A DNA stretch of 64,000 nucleotides, from contig NZ_CP009621.1 in assembly GCF_000973725.1 (NCBI RefSeq), forward strand, positions 310,001 to 374,000. The letters are read 5' to 3'. Positions within the stretch are counted from its first letter, which is position 1. Each line of letters begins with the position of its first letter. This DNA is from Pontibacter korlensis. GTDB lineage: Bacteria; Bacteroidota; Bacteroidia; Cytophagales; Hymenobacteraceae. The notes under the pieces are model-generated. The model was given only the letters and a program-made list of their open reading frames with translations, made no database searches and had not been told where the DNA came from. Made by a program: the position numbers and the translations under genes. Below, in pieces: positions 34,136-43,556 of this stretch.

Positions 34136-34822
34136 TCATGATTTGGGAGAACCTTTAAGCCCCAGATCCTTTGTACGTTTCCTGATCTTTTTCATGAAGC
34201 CTACACCCGGGTCTACCTTCTGGGTTCTGTAACCGGAATCTACTTCCTTCCAGAGTGGATGGCCCTCAAAATCCTTGTACTCATAGTGCCCGATCAGGTA
34301 CTCAATGTCATACCTGCTTTTTAGATATCTTACTAACTCTTCATTGGCTTTCAGCTGGGCTTTGGTTAACCCCTCGCTCCCTCCTCCCACGTTCTCTACA
34401 CCTATGGCACAGTGGTTCAAGCCAATGACGTGTCGAGCAAAAGCCGTATCGGGAAGCTGGCGGTAAACAGTACCATCCCGGTCTACCAGAAACTGAGCGG
34501 ATACATTTAGGTTACTTGCTGCACCAATCTCGGTACGGGCACCAGGCAGCAGCGTCGGGTTCATGGCTGCGAAAGATCTTTCCAGAGTAGGTATGGCTGT
34601 CCAGTGCAACACGATCATTTTGGGCTCTATGTAGGGAGCGTCCTTTTGCATGTTGTACCTGGCTTCCATGTACTCTAAGGAGAGTTGCTTGCGCTCCTGA
34701 TCAAACACGATGGGCTTTTCTACTATTTTGAAAGCTGGTCCGGCACAGGCGCTCAGAAACAATAGGCCTATGGCCCCCACTCTTACCACCATCCCTTTAA
34801 ATGGCCTTGTGATCACATTCAT
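34136..34822 (-). CDS. N-acetylmuramoyl-L-alanine amidase, Amidase_2 family lipoprotein
   Basis: 228 residues with lipobox LSAC (Cys26). The Amidase_2 fold is marked by MIVLHWTAI (zinc His), GTVYRQLPDTAFARHVIGLN, then HCAIGVENVGGG. The C-terminal LIGHYEYKDFEGHPLW and KVDPGVGF hold the second His and the catalytic Lys/Asp segment. Such enzymes cut the amide bond between MurNAc (or anhydroMurNAc) and the stem peptide. As a lipoprotein it would work in the periplasm. It is one of three adjacent cell-wall genes, all on the minus strand. Confidence 0.93.
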   Translation of the reverse strand: MNVITRPFKGMVVRVGAIGLLFLSACAGPAFKIVEKPIVFDQERKQLSLEYMEARYNMQKDAPYIEPKMIVLHWTAIPTLERSFAAMNPTLLPGARTEIGAASNLNVSAQFLVDRDGTVYRQLPDTAFARHVIGLNHCAIGVENVGGGSEGLTKAQLKANEELVRYLKSRYDIEYLIGHYEYKDFEGHPLWKEVDSGYRTQKVDPGVGFMKKIRKRTKDLGLKGSPKS

Positions 34823-34875
34823 CTATAGTTCTTTTGTTGTTGCGATAGATTTACTTGCTCTATTATGGGCACACT

Positions 34876-35886
34876 TTAAAGCTGCCTCTCACTTACATGC
34901 ACATAATGCTCCTCAGCCCGCAGTGTCTCCTGGTGGGCTTCTTCCACTTTTCCCAACTTCTTCAGAATGAAGGCTCTGTTCATATGGCATTGCGCTGCCA
35001 CATACGAGTCGGGGAAAGAGCGGGCAGATTGGGTGAACAACTCATAAGCATGCTGCAGTGAGGTAGCGTCTCCTTTTGCCATCAGCTCCTGCGCTCGCAG
35101 GTAATCCTGGTGCCAGAGGCGGGCCGTTTCGCTCATGCGTTCAGCCTCTTGAAGAGCCTTGAAAGGAGGAAGCTTCACCTGTGAGTTTTTATCAAGTATA
35201 GGAGGAACCTGTTTGCTGAAAAATTTCTCCAACGCTGCTACATAAGCACGTGCCTCCTTGCGGTTGTACGCCCGCTTCTTCAGCCGCTTCTCTTCCGAAG
35301 TATTGGTAAAGAAGGAGGCCTCTGCTATTACACCCGGAATACCATAAGTGTCGCGCAGGACCTTAGTGCCCGCCGTCGCAAAAATAGTATGATCTGATAC
35401 CAGGCTTGCTGGTGTATTCCCATTATACAAATGCTCAGCAAGAGCCTGCGCTATATCTTTGCCTAAAGCAACACTGGCAGCATTCTCAGAAGCATTTCCG
35501 TGAAAGTAAATGATTGGGAAATTAGCCTTGGCGTCAGCAGTGGCATTGTGGTGGACCGACAGGAAAACATCAGCCTGGCTCTCTATAGCTAACTTAGCGC
35601 GTTCCGCTAGCGGTATATTGTCATCGGCCGTGCGTGTCATCAACACCCTGGCCCCTTTCTCCTCCAGCATTTTTTGCAGCAGTAGCGCCACCCGTAAGTT
35701 AATCCACTCTTCTCGCTCACCAGTAGGCCCTGCGCGGTAACTATCTGTTTCTGCCGTACCCCCATGCCCGGCATCCAGGCAAATGATTTTACCTATCAAG
35801 GGACTGGCCCGCTCCTGGGCAAGTATAGAAGCGGGGTGCACAGACATGCATAACATGAGTAGTAGGAAGATTAGGTATCCGGACAT
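34876..35886 (-). CDS. N-acetylmuramoyl-L-alanine amidase, Amidase_3 family (AmiC-like)
   Basis: 336 residues with a Sec signal (MSGYLIFLLLMLCMSVHPAS). The Amidase_3 motifs are in order: ICLDAGHGG (zinc His), the glutamate in GEREEWINL, VFLSVHHNATADA (zinc His) and VIAEASFFTNTSEE (catalytic Glu). The catalytic domain covers about 32-240. A helical C-terminal extension of about 95 residues (ERMSETARLWHQDYLRAQEL, SARSFPDSYVAAQCHMNRAF) looks TPR-like and may bind a partner or regulator. It lies 54 bp upstream of the Amidase_2 gene and probably forms one transcript with it. Confidence 0.94.
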   Translation of the reverse strand: MSGYLIFLLLMLCMSVHPASILAQERASPLIGKIICLDAGHGGTAETDSYRAGPTGEREEWINLRVALLLQKMLEEKGARVLMTRTADDNIPLAERAKLAIESQADVFLSVHHNATADAKANFPIIYFHGNASENAASVALGKDIAQALAEHLYNGNTPASLVSDHTIFATAGTKVLRDTYGIPGVIAEASFFTNTSEEKRLKKRAYNRKEARAYVAALEKFFSKQVPPILDKNSQVKLPPFKALQEAERMSETARLWHQDYLRAQELMAKGDATSLQHAYELFTQSARSFPDSYVAAQCHMNRAFILKKLGKVEEAHQETLRAEEHYVHVSERQL

Positions 35887-35915
35887 AGCTAGCGTATACT
35901 TTAGAAGGCTGTGGT

Positions 35916-36836
35916 TTACTTAATAAGTTTCGGATCTACATAGGTGCCATAGCGGGTGGCATTGCCTGTTCGCCAGAAATACTGATACAGCACTTCTGAT
36001 AGCTCCTCCACCGTGTGCTCAGCCTGCCCCTCTACTTTATAACTTTCCATCACGGCCACGGCATAAGGTCGCTCGGGCAGCAAGATAATAGCCCACTCCG
36101 TCGAAACGCCATTCAAAACACCTGGTTTGAAGGCTATCGGCACATGGCCTGGCAACCTTGTTGCTAACCGGCTTGTCTGGCGATCCGTTTTCTTCAGGAT
36201 AGAAATGATTTCATCTGAAGTAGTCTTGTTGATAAACTCTCCTTTATAAAGTAGCTGCAGGATTTTAGCCGCATCAGCCGGAGTAGAAAGGTTCTCCTCT
36301 CCCCTACCAGAAGCTGCTGAATTGATCATTTTGCGCTGAACCAGCGTTTGCTTTGCACCTAATGACCGTAGCATAGAATTAATTTCTTGCATGCTCACCA
36401 GATCAATAAGCGAATTGGTAGCAGTATTGTCGCTCAGCGTAATCATTAGCACACCCAGGTTCCGGATGCTCACCGAAGGCAGGTCCACCAGGTCCTTCAG
36501 AATGCCGGTTCCGCCTACTACATCCGTGGCAGCCACTTCACGCTTATCAGAAAGAGTGAACTTTCCCTCATGTGCCTGTTTGTATACGCTCATCAGGATG
36601 GGAACCTTGATGGCACTGGCCTGCGGAAACACCACATCAGCGTTGAAAGAGAAGGTATCCCCTGTGGTAAGATCAACAGCCACCAGCCCAGTAATCGCCG
36701 GTGATCGGCTGATTAACTCACCCAGCTGTCTCTCTGTTTGCTGCCGCAGCACTTTATGGGCAGAAGTCTGTGCAGTAGCATGTAAATTCATACAAAACAA
36801 AATCAACCCGAGGAAAATAGCTGAAATACTCTTCAT
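35916..36836 (-). CDS. Class A beta-lactamase-related serine hydrolase
   Basis: 306 residues with a Sec signal (cleaved after TAQ). The serine-hydrolase motifs are SxxK at 74-77 (QASAIKVPI), SDN at 135-137 (ITLSDNTATN) and a glutamate-bearing GRGEENLSTP segment at about 177-186, where the omega loop is expected. The third motif reads KPG (235-237, AFKPGVLNGV) in place of the usual KTG/KSG. The fold is that of class A beta-lactamases (PF13354). With Pro in the third motif its hydrolytic spectrum is uncertain, and it may be a peptidase relative. Its position directly upstream of two amidase genes favours a cell-wall role. Confidence 0.88.
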   Translation of the reverse strand: MKSISAIFLGLILFCMNLHATAQTSAHKVLRQQTERQLGELISRSPAITGLVAVDLTTGDTFSFNADVVFPQASAIKVPILMSVYKQAHEGKFTLSDKREVAATDVVGGTGILKDLVDLPSVSIRNLGVLMITLSDNTATNSLIDLVSMQEINSMLRSLGAKQTLVQRKMINSAASGRGEENLSTPADAAKILQLLYKGEFINKTTSDEIISILKKTDRQTSRLATRLPGHVPIAFKPGVLNGVSTEWAIILLPERPYAVAVMESYKVEGQAEHTVEELSEVLYQYFWRTGNATRYGTYVDPKLIK

Positions 36837-36860
36837 ACTTAAATATAATAAAAAAAGAAA

Positions 36861-36880
36861 GTCCTCCTTTTCAGGAGGAC
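36861..36880 (-). terminator. Rho-independent terminator of the SusC-SusD operon
   Basis: GTCCTCC/GGAGGAC stem followed on the minus strand by a TTTCTTTTTTT run; it lies 25 bp past the SusD stop. Confidence 0.75.
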
Positions 36881-36905
36881 CTCTAAATCTAACTACAGCT
36901 TCAAT

Positions 36906-38474
36906 TTATTCAGGAATGTTCCACCAAAGCGGAGTCAGCAAGCGGTACTGCTCTGAATTATCTCCGATCTGAGCACCATTTCGGTTCTGCTCGTTGGTTT
37001 CGTAAACCATGGCCTGTATCCATTGATTCGGATCATTGGCATTGAACACAACCGTGTTGATGTTTGCCGGACGCTGCAGGTAAGGTCCGTAAATCTCTTG
37101 GCTGTAGTCCATACGGCGCATATCTACCCATGTCTCAGGGTTCAGGCATTGTGTAATGTACTTCTGACGCATGATATGGCTCAGGCCTTGTGTCAGGTTA
37201 TTAAAGTGCTGTTCTACACCATTAGCAAGCTGCGCACTCCAATAAGCATTGATTTCATCAGCCGACACGCCCAGTTTGCGCATGTTGGCTTTCACGCCTT
37301 CTTCGTAAGCGGCCAATGCTCCAGATGCATCATTAGAGCGTAAACGAGCTTCAGCCTCTATCAGCTTTACTTCAGAATATGTAATGAAAGGGAATGGAGA
37401 AGTTGCTCTTGTATAGAACCCGCTGTTTTTAAACTGTCCATAATCATCAACGTCTGTAAACTGACCGGTACCTCCCTGGCCTCCTGCTAAACCTAAGCCT
37501 GACTTCAGGCCGCGGTATTGCCCATCAGACGGAGCCGGTTCCATGATACGGCTTATGCGTGGATCCTGGTAATCGGTTTCTGTAACGGGCAGGTTTTGTA
37601 ACAGGTCCACAAAGAACTGAGTCCAGGTGAAGTAGCGGTTGTTCACCGGATCGGCAGCAGTAAAGCCACCCCAGCTGTACCACGGGTTTTCGTCAGTCTG
37701 TTGCCCGCCTTCCAAGTAGGCAAACTCTGCGTCCATACCATCTGCATTAAAGCCATTCTGGGTAGCCTCGATAATCTTCTGGGCATCGTACAGGCTGCTC
37801 TTTTTAGACAGATGGTTCAGGTACCGGGCCTTCAATGACCATGCAAAGCGACGCCACTTGTCCACATCCCCTTGATACATGATATCTCCCCCACTGAAGT
37901 TCAACGGAGTCTTGTTGTTTGGATTGTCAAAAGCAACAATGGCCTCATCCAGCAGTTGCTGAATGCGCTGGTATACTTCTTCCTGAGAGTTGAAGGTGGG
38001 CGTAAGGTTGATCTGAGAATTCCCGTCATAGTAGTCATCTACCACAATTGCTCCGTACTGATCCGTCAGCATACCCAGATTGAGCGCCAGAAGGGTTTTG
38101 CCGGCTCCCACAAAATGAGGGTTACCTTCTTTCTCGCCCAGCACAATAAGGTCTACACAGTTAGGCATGGTGAATACGTAGGCGTTTTGCCAGAAGAAAT
38201 AACTGGCTGTAAACCTCCACGTTTCAGCATTCCTGTTCGAACCTGTTGTAAGGGCTGTAGAGGCGTACTGCGTAACAGCGGCAACTTCTCGGGAGGCCCG
38301 CCACATAGACGACCCATTGGAAGTGGTAATGGCACCTACCAATCGGCTATGAGCCGGCACAGAGGTTGGCAGGTTGGGGTCATCATTTATATCCAGATAA
38401 CTTTCACAAGAAGTATTGAACAGTAAGGTTGTAGCAACTAAAAGCAGCTTTATATTTAAAAATCTCCTTTTCAT
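36906..38474 (-). CDS. SusD/RagB-family outer-membrane lipoprotein (SusD-like_2 type)
   Basis: 522 residues with lipobox NTSC. The mature protein opens ESYLDINDDPNLPTSVPAHS, typical of the SusD-like_2 branch. Further marks are MLTDQYGAIVVDDYYDG, the WRRFAWSLKARYLNHLSKK helix and, near the C-terminus, YSEVKLIEAEARLRS and YITQCLNPETWVDMRRMDYS. It lies 12 bp after its SusC partner, and together they form one surface uptake complex. This branch is often linked with peptide or unknown ligands rather than known glycans. No enzyme gene in the operon points to a substrate. Confidence 0.94.
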   Translation of the reverse strand: MKRRFLNIKLLLVATTLLFNTSCESYLDINDDPNLPTSVPAHSRLVGAITTSNGSSMWRASREVAAVTQYASTALTTGSNRNAETWRFTASYFFWQNAYVFTMPNCVDLIVLGEKEGNPHFVGAGKTLLALNLGMLTDQYGAIVVDDYYDGNSQINLTPTFNSQEEVYQRIQQLLDEAIVAFDNPNNKTPLNFSGGDIMYQGDVDKWRRFAWSLKARYLNHLSKKSSLYDAQKIIEATQNGFNADGMDAEFAYLEGGQQTDENPWYSWGGFTAADPVNNRYFTWTQFFVDLLQNLPVTETDYQDPRISRIMEPAPSDGQYRGLKSGLGLAGGQGGTGQFTDVDDYGQFKNSGFYTRATSPFPFITYSEVKLIEAEARLRSNDASGALAAYEEGVKANMRKLGVSADEINAYWSAQLANGVEQHFNNLTQGLSHIMRQKYITQCLNPETWVDMRRMDYSQEIYGPYLQRPANINTVVFNANDPNQWIQAMVYETNEQNRNGAQIGDNSEQYRLLTPLWWNIPE

Positions 38475-38486
38475 GAGAAAACAAAT

Positions 38487-41400
38487 TTACAGGGTTAATT
38501 TCAATCCAATGTCAAAACCACGGGTCGCAGGAACACCCAGGTTGTCAAAGCCAAACGAACCGGAGCCTCCCACACCGGCACCGCTTCCTGATACTTCAGG
38601 ATCAACGCCAGAGTAATCTGTGATAAGGACCAGGTTACGGCCGGTAGCAAAAACCTGCAGGTTGCTGATTGGTGTTTTTTCTAGTATTTGCGACGGCAAA
38701 TTGTAAGTTAAGGTGATGTAGCGCATTCTTAGCCAGCTGCCATCTTCCACAAAATCGTATCCCTGAAAAGGGTAGATTGTTTGGTAGTAGTTCTGATCCA
38801 GCACCACACTCTTAGTGTTAGGCTCACCAGTTGACTCTATCACTCCTTCAAATACCCTGGTTTGGCCTCTATCAAGCGTCTTGGTGCTCAGGCCGGAGCG
38901 CACCAGCGTGTTTTCCGTAGCGTTGTAAATATCACCACCCACACGAATATCCCACAGGAAGGAGAGTGACAGGTTTTTGTAGCTAAATGTATTTGTGATA
39001 CCGCCTGTCCAGTCAGGGTTACGGTCACCGATGTACTGCAGCGTAGACTGTACCTGCGGATACCCCTCGTCGTTGAGCAGTAACTGCCCCTGCTCATTTC
39101 GCTTCCAAACGTTACCGTTGATGCCAAACAAAGAACCTCCTAAGAAGGCAGCGCCCTGCGCCACAGAGCCAGCTACCCATGCATCTGATAACTCAACACG
39201 GTCAAGGGTACCAGGCAGTTCTTTTACAGTGGCTGTGTTTTTAGCAATGTTAAAGTCTAGCTGCCAGGTGAAGTTCTCATTTGTAACCGGCTGCGTGTTC
39301 AGCATTAATTCTACTCCTTCATTGTCGATGCGGCCACCATTCATGTAGGCCAAGAAAGCTCCGGAAGATGGAGGTGTTCGGGTTCCAAGTATCTGTTCGT
39401 CGGTACTGGTTTTATAGTATGTGAAGTCCAGACCTAACCTGTTGCGGAAGAAGCGAACATCAGCACCTAACTCGATAGAATTTGTGAACTCCGGCTTCAG
39501 TGCAGGGTTACCGTAGTAATCATTCGCATTGGAGATAAAACCACGCGGAGCGATGGTAAAGCTGTTGGTAGCAGTAGCAAGCGTTGTTGCCAACACATGC
39601 GGAGGAGCGTCCTTGCCTACTCTAGCCCATGACGCTCTTATCTTAGCAAACGAGAGCACACTGCTTCCTGAGATGGCACCCATATCTTCCAGCAGATCTG
39701 TTATAACCAGTGATGTGCTTACCGATGGGTAAAAGAAAGAACGAGAGCTGACTGGCAAGGTAGAGGACCAATCGTTTCGCCCGCGGAAGCTCAGGAAGGC
39801 AATTCCTTTCCAGTCCAGGTTTAAGTCCCCGAATACACCCACTATCCTGCGTTGTGAGATAGCCTGTGAGATGGTTCTGTCGGTTTGTACCACGTTGTTT
39901 ATACTTGCAAAACCTGGATCGATGAAGTTACGGCCGTACCAAGTAGCAGTCTGGCGACGGGAATCCTCAGCATTGTGCCCCAAGGTGAGACTTGTATTAA
40001 AATCGCCAAATGATTTCTTACCTGTTACCAGCAAGGTAGAGGTTGTGATGCGGTTATTAGTGGTAGACTCCGATATGGCACCTCTTTCCTCACCAACCGT
40101 TGTCGTACCAGGCATACGGACACTCTTGAAATTATCCGTATAGTAATCTGTACCTAAACGGTAAGTCACATTCAGGAACTCAAATGGATCATAAATAACC
40201 GTACCAACAGCCATAATCCGGTCCACGTCGCTGGTAATTGGCTTGTTTCGGACACTCCAGTGCGGGTTGTCATTAACGCCAATGGTGCGCTGCGTTCCAT
40301 CCGGGTTCAGGTAAAGACCCATATCATCGTTCAGAGGCCAGTACACAGCACCCATCACACCACTGGCACTACCCTGCGACACATACGTTCTTCCGGTTTT
40401 AATGTAGTTGGCCGTACCGCCGATTTTTAGTTTCTCTCCGACTTTGGTATCAGCTGACAGGCGGAAAGAGTTACGTTCCAACGCTGTGTTTTCAACAATA
40501 CCCCCCTGGTCGAAGTGAGAGGCAGAGGCATAGAATGTGGAGCGGTCATTTCCTCCGCTTACAGATAAGTCATGTTTCTGTGTGAAAGCTGACTTGAACA
40601 TGCTCTCCAGGTTATTGTACCTGGTTTCATTCGCACTGAAGGCTGGCCCCCAGGATCCCATAGCTGCCGGATCAAAGTCGCCCTGCTCTCCTTGCTTATA
40701 CACAGACTGGAAGTCCGGAAGCTTGTTCACTTTATCAAAAGAGAAGGTGTTGGAATAGTTGATTTTTGCTTTGCCAGCCGTTCCTTTTTTGGTCGTGATA
40801 ACCACTACACCTTCCGCTGCCCTTAGGCCATAAAGCGCAGCCGCAGAAGGTCCTTTTAGTACTGTAATACTAGCGATGTCCTCTGGGTTGATATCAATAG
40901 CCCGGTTAGAAGCAGGTGCTGTTCCTGCCGAAAGCCCCCCCTGCCCCACTGGCGTGGTATTGTCTATCGGAATACCGTCCACCACGTATAGCGGCTGGTT
41001 GTTGCCACTCAGCGAGGTACCACCCCGAATCATCATGATAGCTGATGCTCCCGGAGCTCCTCCTGAGTTTGTTATCTGTACGCCGGCTACCTTGCCTTGC
41101 ATAGCATTTACAATGTTAGCTTGCTGGGTTTCTGTGATGTCTCTGGTTTGTAGTTCCTGCACAGAGTACCCGAGAGCTCTTTTCTCCTGCTCCACACCAA
41201 AGGCTGTTACCACCACCTCTCCTAAGTTCTGCGAACTTTCCTGCAAGGCTACATTGATGGTGGAAGCGTTGCCCACCTTCACCTCTTTTGTCAGAAAGCC
41301 AATGTATCGAAACACAAGACTGCTGCCTGCAGGAGCCTGGAGCGTAAACTGCCCGTCTGCATCGGTATGGGTGCCGGTTGTTGTTCCTTTAACCGCCACA

Positions 41401-41531
41401 CTGACACCAGGTAAGGGGTTGTTATCTGCTGCCGAGGTTACCTGGCCGGAGATTGAAACGCTTTGTGCCCACCCTTGCCATGGCATGAAGCTGACATAGG
41501 CAAGGAAGAAAAGTAGTAATAGTTTCCTCAT
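38487..41531 (-). CDS. SusC/RagA-family TonB-dependent transporter
   Basis: 1014 residues. Signal peptide about 1-22 (cleaved after GWAQ), carboxypeptidase-regulatory fold about 24-105 (SGQVTSAADNNPLPGVSVAV), TonB box (NLGEVVVTAFGVEQEKRAL). The plug carries MIRGGTSLSGNNQPLYVVDG and ITVLKGPSAAALYGLRAAEG, then a long barrel ends RGFDIGLKLTL. The FGVEQEKRALGYSVQEL stretch after the TonB box is shared by a large SusC subgroup. It has no STN domain and no adjacent sigma/FecR genes. It is expressed with the downstream SusD gene. Confidence 0.95.
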   Translation of the reverse strand: MRKLLLLFFLAYVSFMPWQGWAQSVSISGQVTSAADNNPLPGVSVAVKGTTTGTHTDADGQFTLQAPAGSSLVFRYIGFLTKEVKVGNASTINVALQESSQNLGEVVVTAFGVEQEKRALGYSVQELQTRDITETQQANIVNAMQGKVAGVQITNSGGAPGASAIMMIRGGTSLSGNNQPLYVVDGIPIDNTTPVGQGGLSAGTAPASNRAIDINPEDIASITVLKGPSAAALYGLRAAEGVVVITTKKGTAGKAKINYSNTFSFDKVNKLPDFQSVYKQGEQGDFDPAAMGSWGPAFSANETRYNNLESMFKSAFTQKHDLSVSGGNDRSTFYASASHFDQGGIVENTALERNSFRLSADTKVGEKLKIGGTANYIKTGRTYVSQGSASGVMGAVYWPLNDDMGLYLNPDGTQRTIGVNDNPHWSVRNKPITSDVDRIMAVGTVIYDPFEFLNVTYRLGTDYYTDNFKSVRMPGTTTVGEERGAISESTTNNRITTSTLLVTGKKSFGDFNTSLTLGHNAEDSRRQTATWYGRNFIDPGFASINNVVQTDRTISQAISQRRIVGVFGDLNLDWKGIAFLSFRGRNDWSSTLPVSSRSFFYPSVSTSLVITDLLEDMGAISGSSVLSFAKIRASWARVGKDAPPHVLATTLATATNSFTIAPRGFISNANDYYGNPALKPEFTNSIELGADVRFFRNRLGLDFTYYKTSTDEQILGTRTPPSSGAFLAYMNGGRIDNEGVELMLNTQPVTNENFTWQLDFNIAKNTATVKELPGTLDRVELSDAWVAGSVAQGAAFLGGSLFGINGNVWKRNEQGQLLLNDEGYPQVQSTLQYIGDRNPDWTGGITNTFSYKNLSLSFLWDIRVGGDIYNATENTLVRSGLSTKTLDRGQTRVFEGVIESTGEPNTKSVVLDQNYYQTIYPFQGYDFVEDGSWLRMRYITLTYNLPSQILEKTPISNLQVFATGRNLVLITDYSGVDPEVSGSGAGVGGSGSFGFDNLGVPATRGFDIGLKLTL

Positions 41532-41865
41532 AAGTTCTACGTTATAACTTTAACTTTCTAATACTCAGAAATCTATATTACTTAATATTTCAGAACAATG
41601 CAGTATATCAGAGGTATTATTTTGAGCTAAAGTGCTCAAAACCTTCACTATTTATATCTGGAATCATGCAGCACGCACCTTAACTCCATAAGTAAACCCG
41701 ACGCAGGATCTTTGCGTTTACAGCGGCTTTAAAAAACAAAAAGCGGGAGTGCTAGCAGGGCAACTCCCCTGCTGGCATTCCCGCTTCAATGGTGAGTATA
41801 CTGTTTGTCAAACCCTGCCAGGTAGGCTAGTGTTCATACAGCTCCTACAGGCAATCAATATTTTC
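41532..41865. other. Intergenic region between two minus-strand units
   Basis: 334 bp. It holds the terminator of the oxidoreductase gene (41741-41786) and must contain the promoter of the SusC-SusD operon (near 41540-41640, AT-rich). I see no gene in it. Confidence 0.6.
41741..41786 (-). terminator. Rho-independent terminator of the oxidoreductase gene
   Basis: AAGCGGGA...AGCAGGG pairs with CCCTGCT...TCCCGCTT, and a TTTTTGTTTTTT run follows on the minus strand. Confidence 0.8.
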
Positions 41866-42864
41866 TTACTGTACCTTCAGCACAATTTTACCAAACTGTT
41901 TACCAGCCTCCATGTAGCGCATAGCCTCTTCGGCTTTCTCCAGCGGATATACTATATCCACCACAGGGTGTATCTCCTTCTCCTCTACAAGTCGTACCAT
42001 CTGGGCAAAGTCTTGGGCTGTGCCCATGGTGCTACCGTAAATAGATAGCTGCTTCCAGAAAATTTCTGCCGGGTTTAGCTGCCCGATCATTCCCGTAGTG
42101 CCACCATACATGCTAATACGACCACCTGGCTTTGCCAGCTTCACTAACTGCACAAAACCCTCGCCGGCCGCGCTGTCAATAATCACATCAAAGCCTCCTG
42201 TCTGGGCTTTCAGATCCTTACCCCAGTTCTCCTGCTTATAGTTTATACCTCCGGCAGCACCCAGATCCTGGGCCAGGCCTATTTTTTCATCTGCACCGGA
42301 GGTAACCCATACTTCAGCTCCGGCAGCCAAGGCAAACTGTAGGGCAAACAGTGCCACACCACCACCAGCGCCTGTTACCAGCACCCGCTCCCCAGCCTGT
42401 AACTGGCACTTTGTAAACAGGGCACGGTAAGCAGTTACTCCAGCCAACGGTAAGGCCGAGGCTTCTTCAAAACTCAGGTGCAGCGGCTTCTGATATAGAT
42501 TATCGGCAGGTACTTTCACATATTCGGCAAAGGCTCCATCGGCAGGCATACCCAGTATCTTAAACTTCTCAGCATGTGCCCGCGGGTTGTCTCCCCAGTC
42601 AGTAGAGGGGTCTACCATCACCTCCTGGTTTAGCCAGATCTTATCAACACCCTCTCCTAGCTCAGTTACTACTCCGGCACAATCAGAGCCAAGTATAGCC
42701 GGATACTTCTTTATAAAGTATTTTCCTTTCTGAATCCACACATCCCGACGGTTTAGGGCAGCCGCTTTTACCTGTACTACTACCTCTCCGGGGCCAGCAG
42801 CTGGTTTCTCTTTCTCTATGATGGTGAAGGGAGTGTTGATATCGTCTAAGTATAATGCTTTCAT
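41866..42864 (-). CDS. Zinc-type alcohol dehydrogenase / quinone oxidoreductase-like (MDR superfamily)
   Basis: Start chosen at MKALYLDDINTPFTIIEKEK (42864) rather than nine codons upstream. 332 residues. GroES-like N-terminal domain with AAALNRRDVWIQKGKY and ILGSDCAGVVTELGEG. The nucleotide-binding Rossmann domain has VLVTGAGGGVALFALQFALA. The C-terminal end is MRYMEAGKQFGKIVLKV. The catalytic zinc ligands of true alcohol dehydrogenases are not evident (SDCAG, no GHE), so a zinc-free NADPH-dependent quinone/enone reductase is more likely. It is cytoplasmic and monocistronic. Confidence 0.88.
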   Translation of the reverse strand: MKALYLDDINTPFTIIEKEKPAAGPGEVVVQVKAAALNRRDVWIQKGKYFIKKYPAILGSDCAGVVTELGEGVDKIWLNQEVMVDPSTDWGDNPRAHAEKFKILGMPADGAFAEYVKVPADNLYQKPLHLSFEEASALPLAGVTAYRALFTKCQLQAGERVLVTGAGGGVALFALQFALAAGAEVWVTSGADEKIGLAQDLGAAGGINYKQENWGKDLKAQTGGFDVIIDSAAGEGFVQLVKLAKPGGRISMYGGTTGMIGQLNPAEIFWKQLSIYGSTMGTAQDFAQMVRLVEEKEIHPVVDIVYPLEKAEEAMRYMEAGKQFGKIVLKVQ

Positions 42865-42995
42865 AAAATCCGTTTTAGAAATAATACGCACTTATATAGA
42901 CAAAGATAAGGTTTACAGGCTGAGTTGAAAGGCTACCCTTGGTTGGCATTTGTGCTGACAGCACTTAACTTGCGGGCAACGCCAACATATACCAC

Positions 42996-43502
42996 ATGAG
43001 CACAAGCAAGCACATACGCCAAGCCACAACTGCCGACATTCCACTAATCATGCAACTGGCAGAAGCCACCTGGGAGCCAACTTACCGCAGCATCCTTACA
43101 AAGGAGCAGCTAGATTTCATGTTTGGAGTAATCTACACGGAAGAAGCTTTGCATAAACAGATGCAGCAGGGACAGACATTCTTACTCTTCCATGAGGAGG
43201 AAGGCCAGCCAGTAGGATTCGCTTCTTACTCGCTAAAAGACGAAGCAGAGAAAGTATACAAGCTGAATAAAATCTACCTGCTGCCCCAGACCCAAGGCAA
43301 AGGCTACGGCAAAGTACTTATACAAGCTGTGGAACAGGAAGTGAGGGAACTTGGCGGAGCTGTACTCGACCTGAACGTAAACCGGTATAACGCAGCTAAA
43401 AGCTTTTATGAACGCTGTGGCTATCATGTACACCAGCAGGAGGATATACCAATAGGCCCTTATTGGATGAACGATTTTGTAATGCGCAAAAGCCTGAAAT
43501 AA
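42996..43502 (+). CDS. GNAT-family N-acetyltransferase
   Basis: 168 residues. The GNAT acetyl-CoA-binding signature is clear: VYKLNKIYLLPQTQGKGYGK (motif A, Q-x-x-G-x-G/A) followed by LDLNVNRYNAAKSFYERCGY (motif B). The N-terminus HIRQATTADIPLIMQLAEAT is the usual first strand and helix. The substrate cannot be deduced; the shape fits small-molecule or ribosomal-protein acetylases of the RimI-like group. It is divergent from the oxidoreductase and followed at once by a terminator. Confidence 0.92.
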   Translation: MSTSKHIRQATTADIPLIMQLAEATWEPTYRSILTKEQLDFMFGVIYTEEALHKQMQQGQTFLLFHEEEGQPVGFASYSLKDEAEKVYKLNKIYLLPQTQGKGYGKVLIQAVEQEVRELGGAVLDLNVNRYNAAKSFYERCGYHVHQQEDIPIGPYWMNDFVMRKSLK

Positions 43503-43503
43503 A

Positions 43504-43528
43504 AAAGGGCAGCCATTGGCTGCCCTTT
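43504..43528. terminator. Rho-independent terminator
   Basis: AAAGGGCAGCC/GGCTGCCCTTT with loop ATT, between convergent genes; it starts at the GNAT stop codon. Confidence 0.85.
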
Positions 43529-43556
43529 ATAACTCACTTTAAACTATGCTCAGAAC

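Noticed and set aside
35916-36836. Naming the beta-lactamase-like gene as a known resistance gene
   Set aside because: The KPG motif and cell-wall neighbourhood leave its activity open; fold membership alone does not show resistance.
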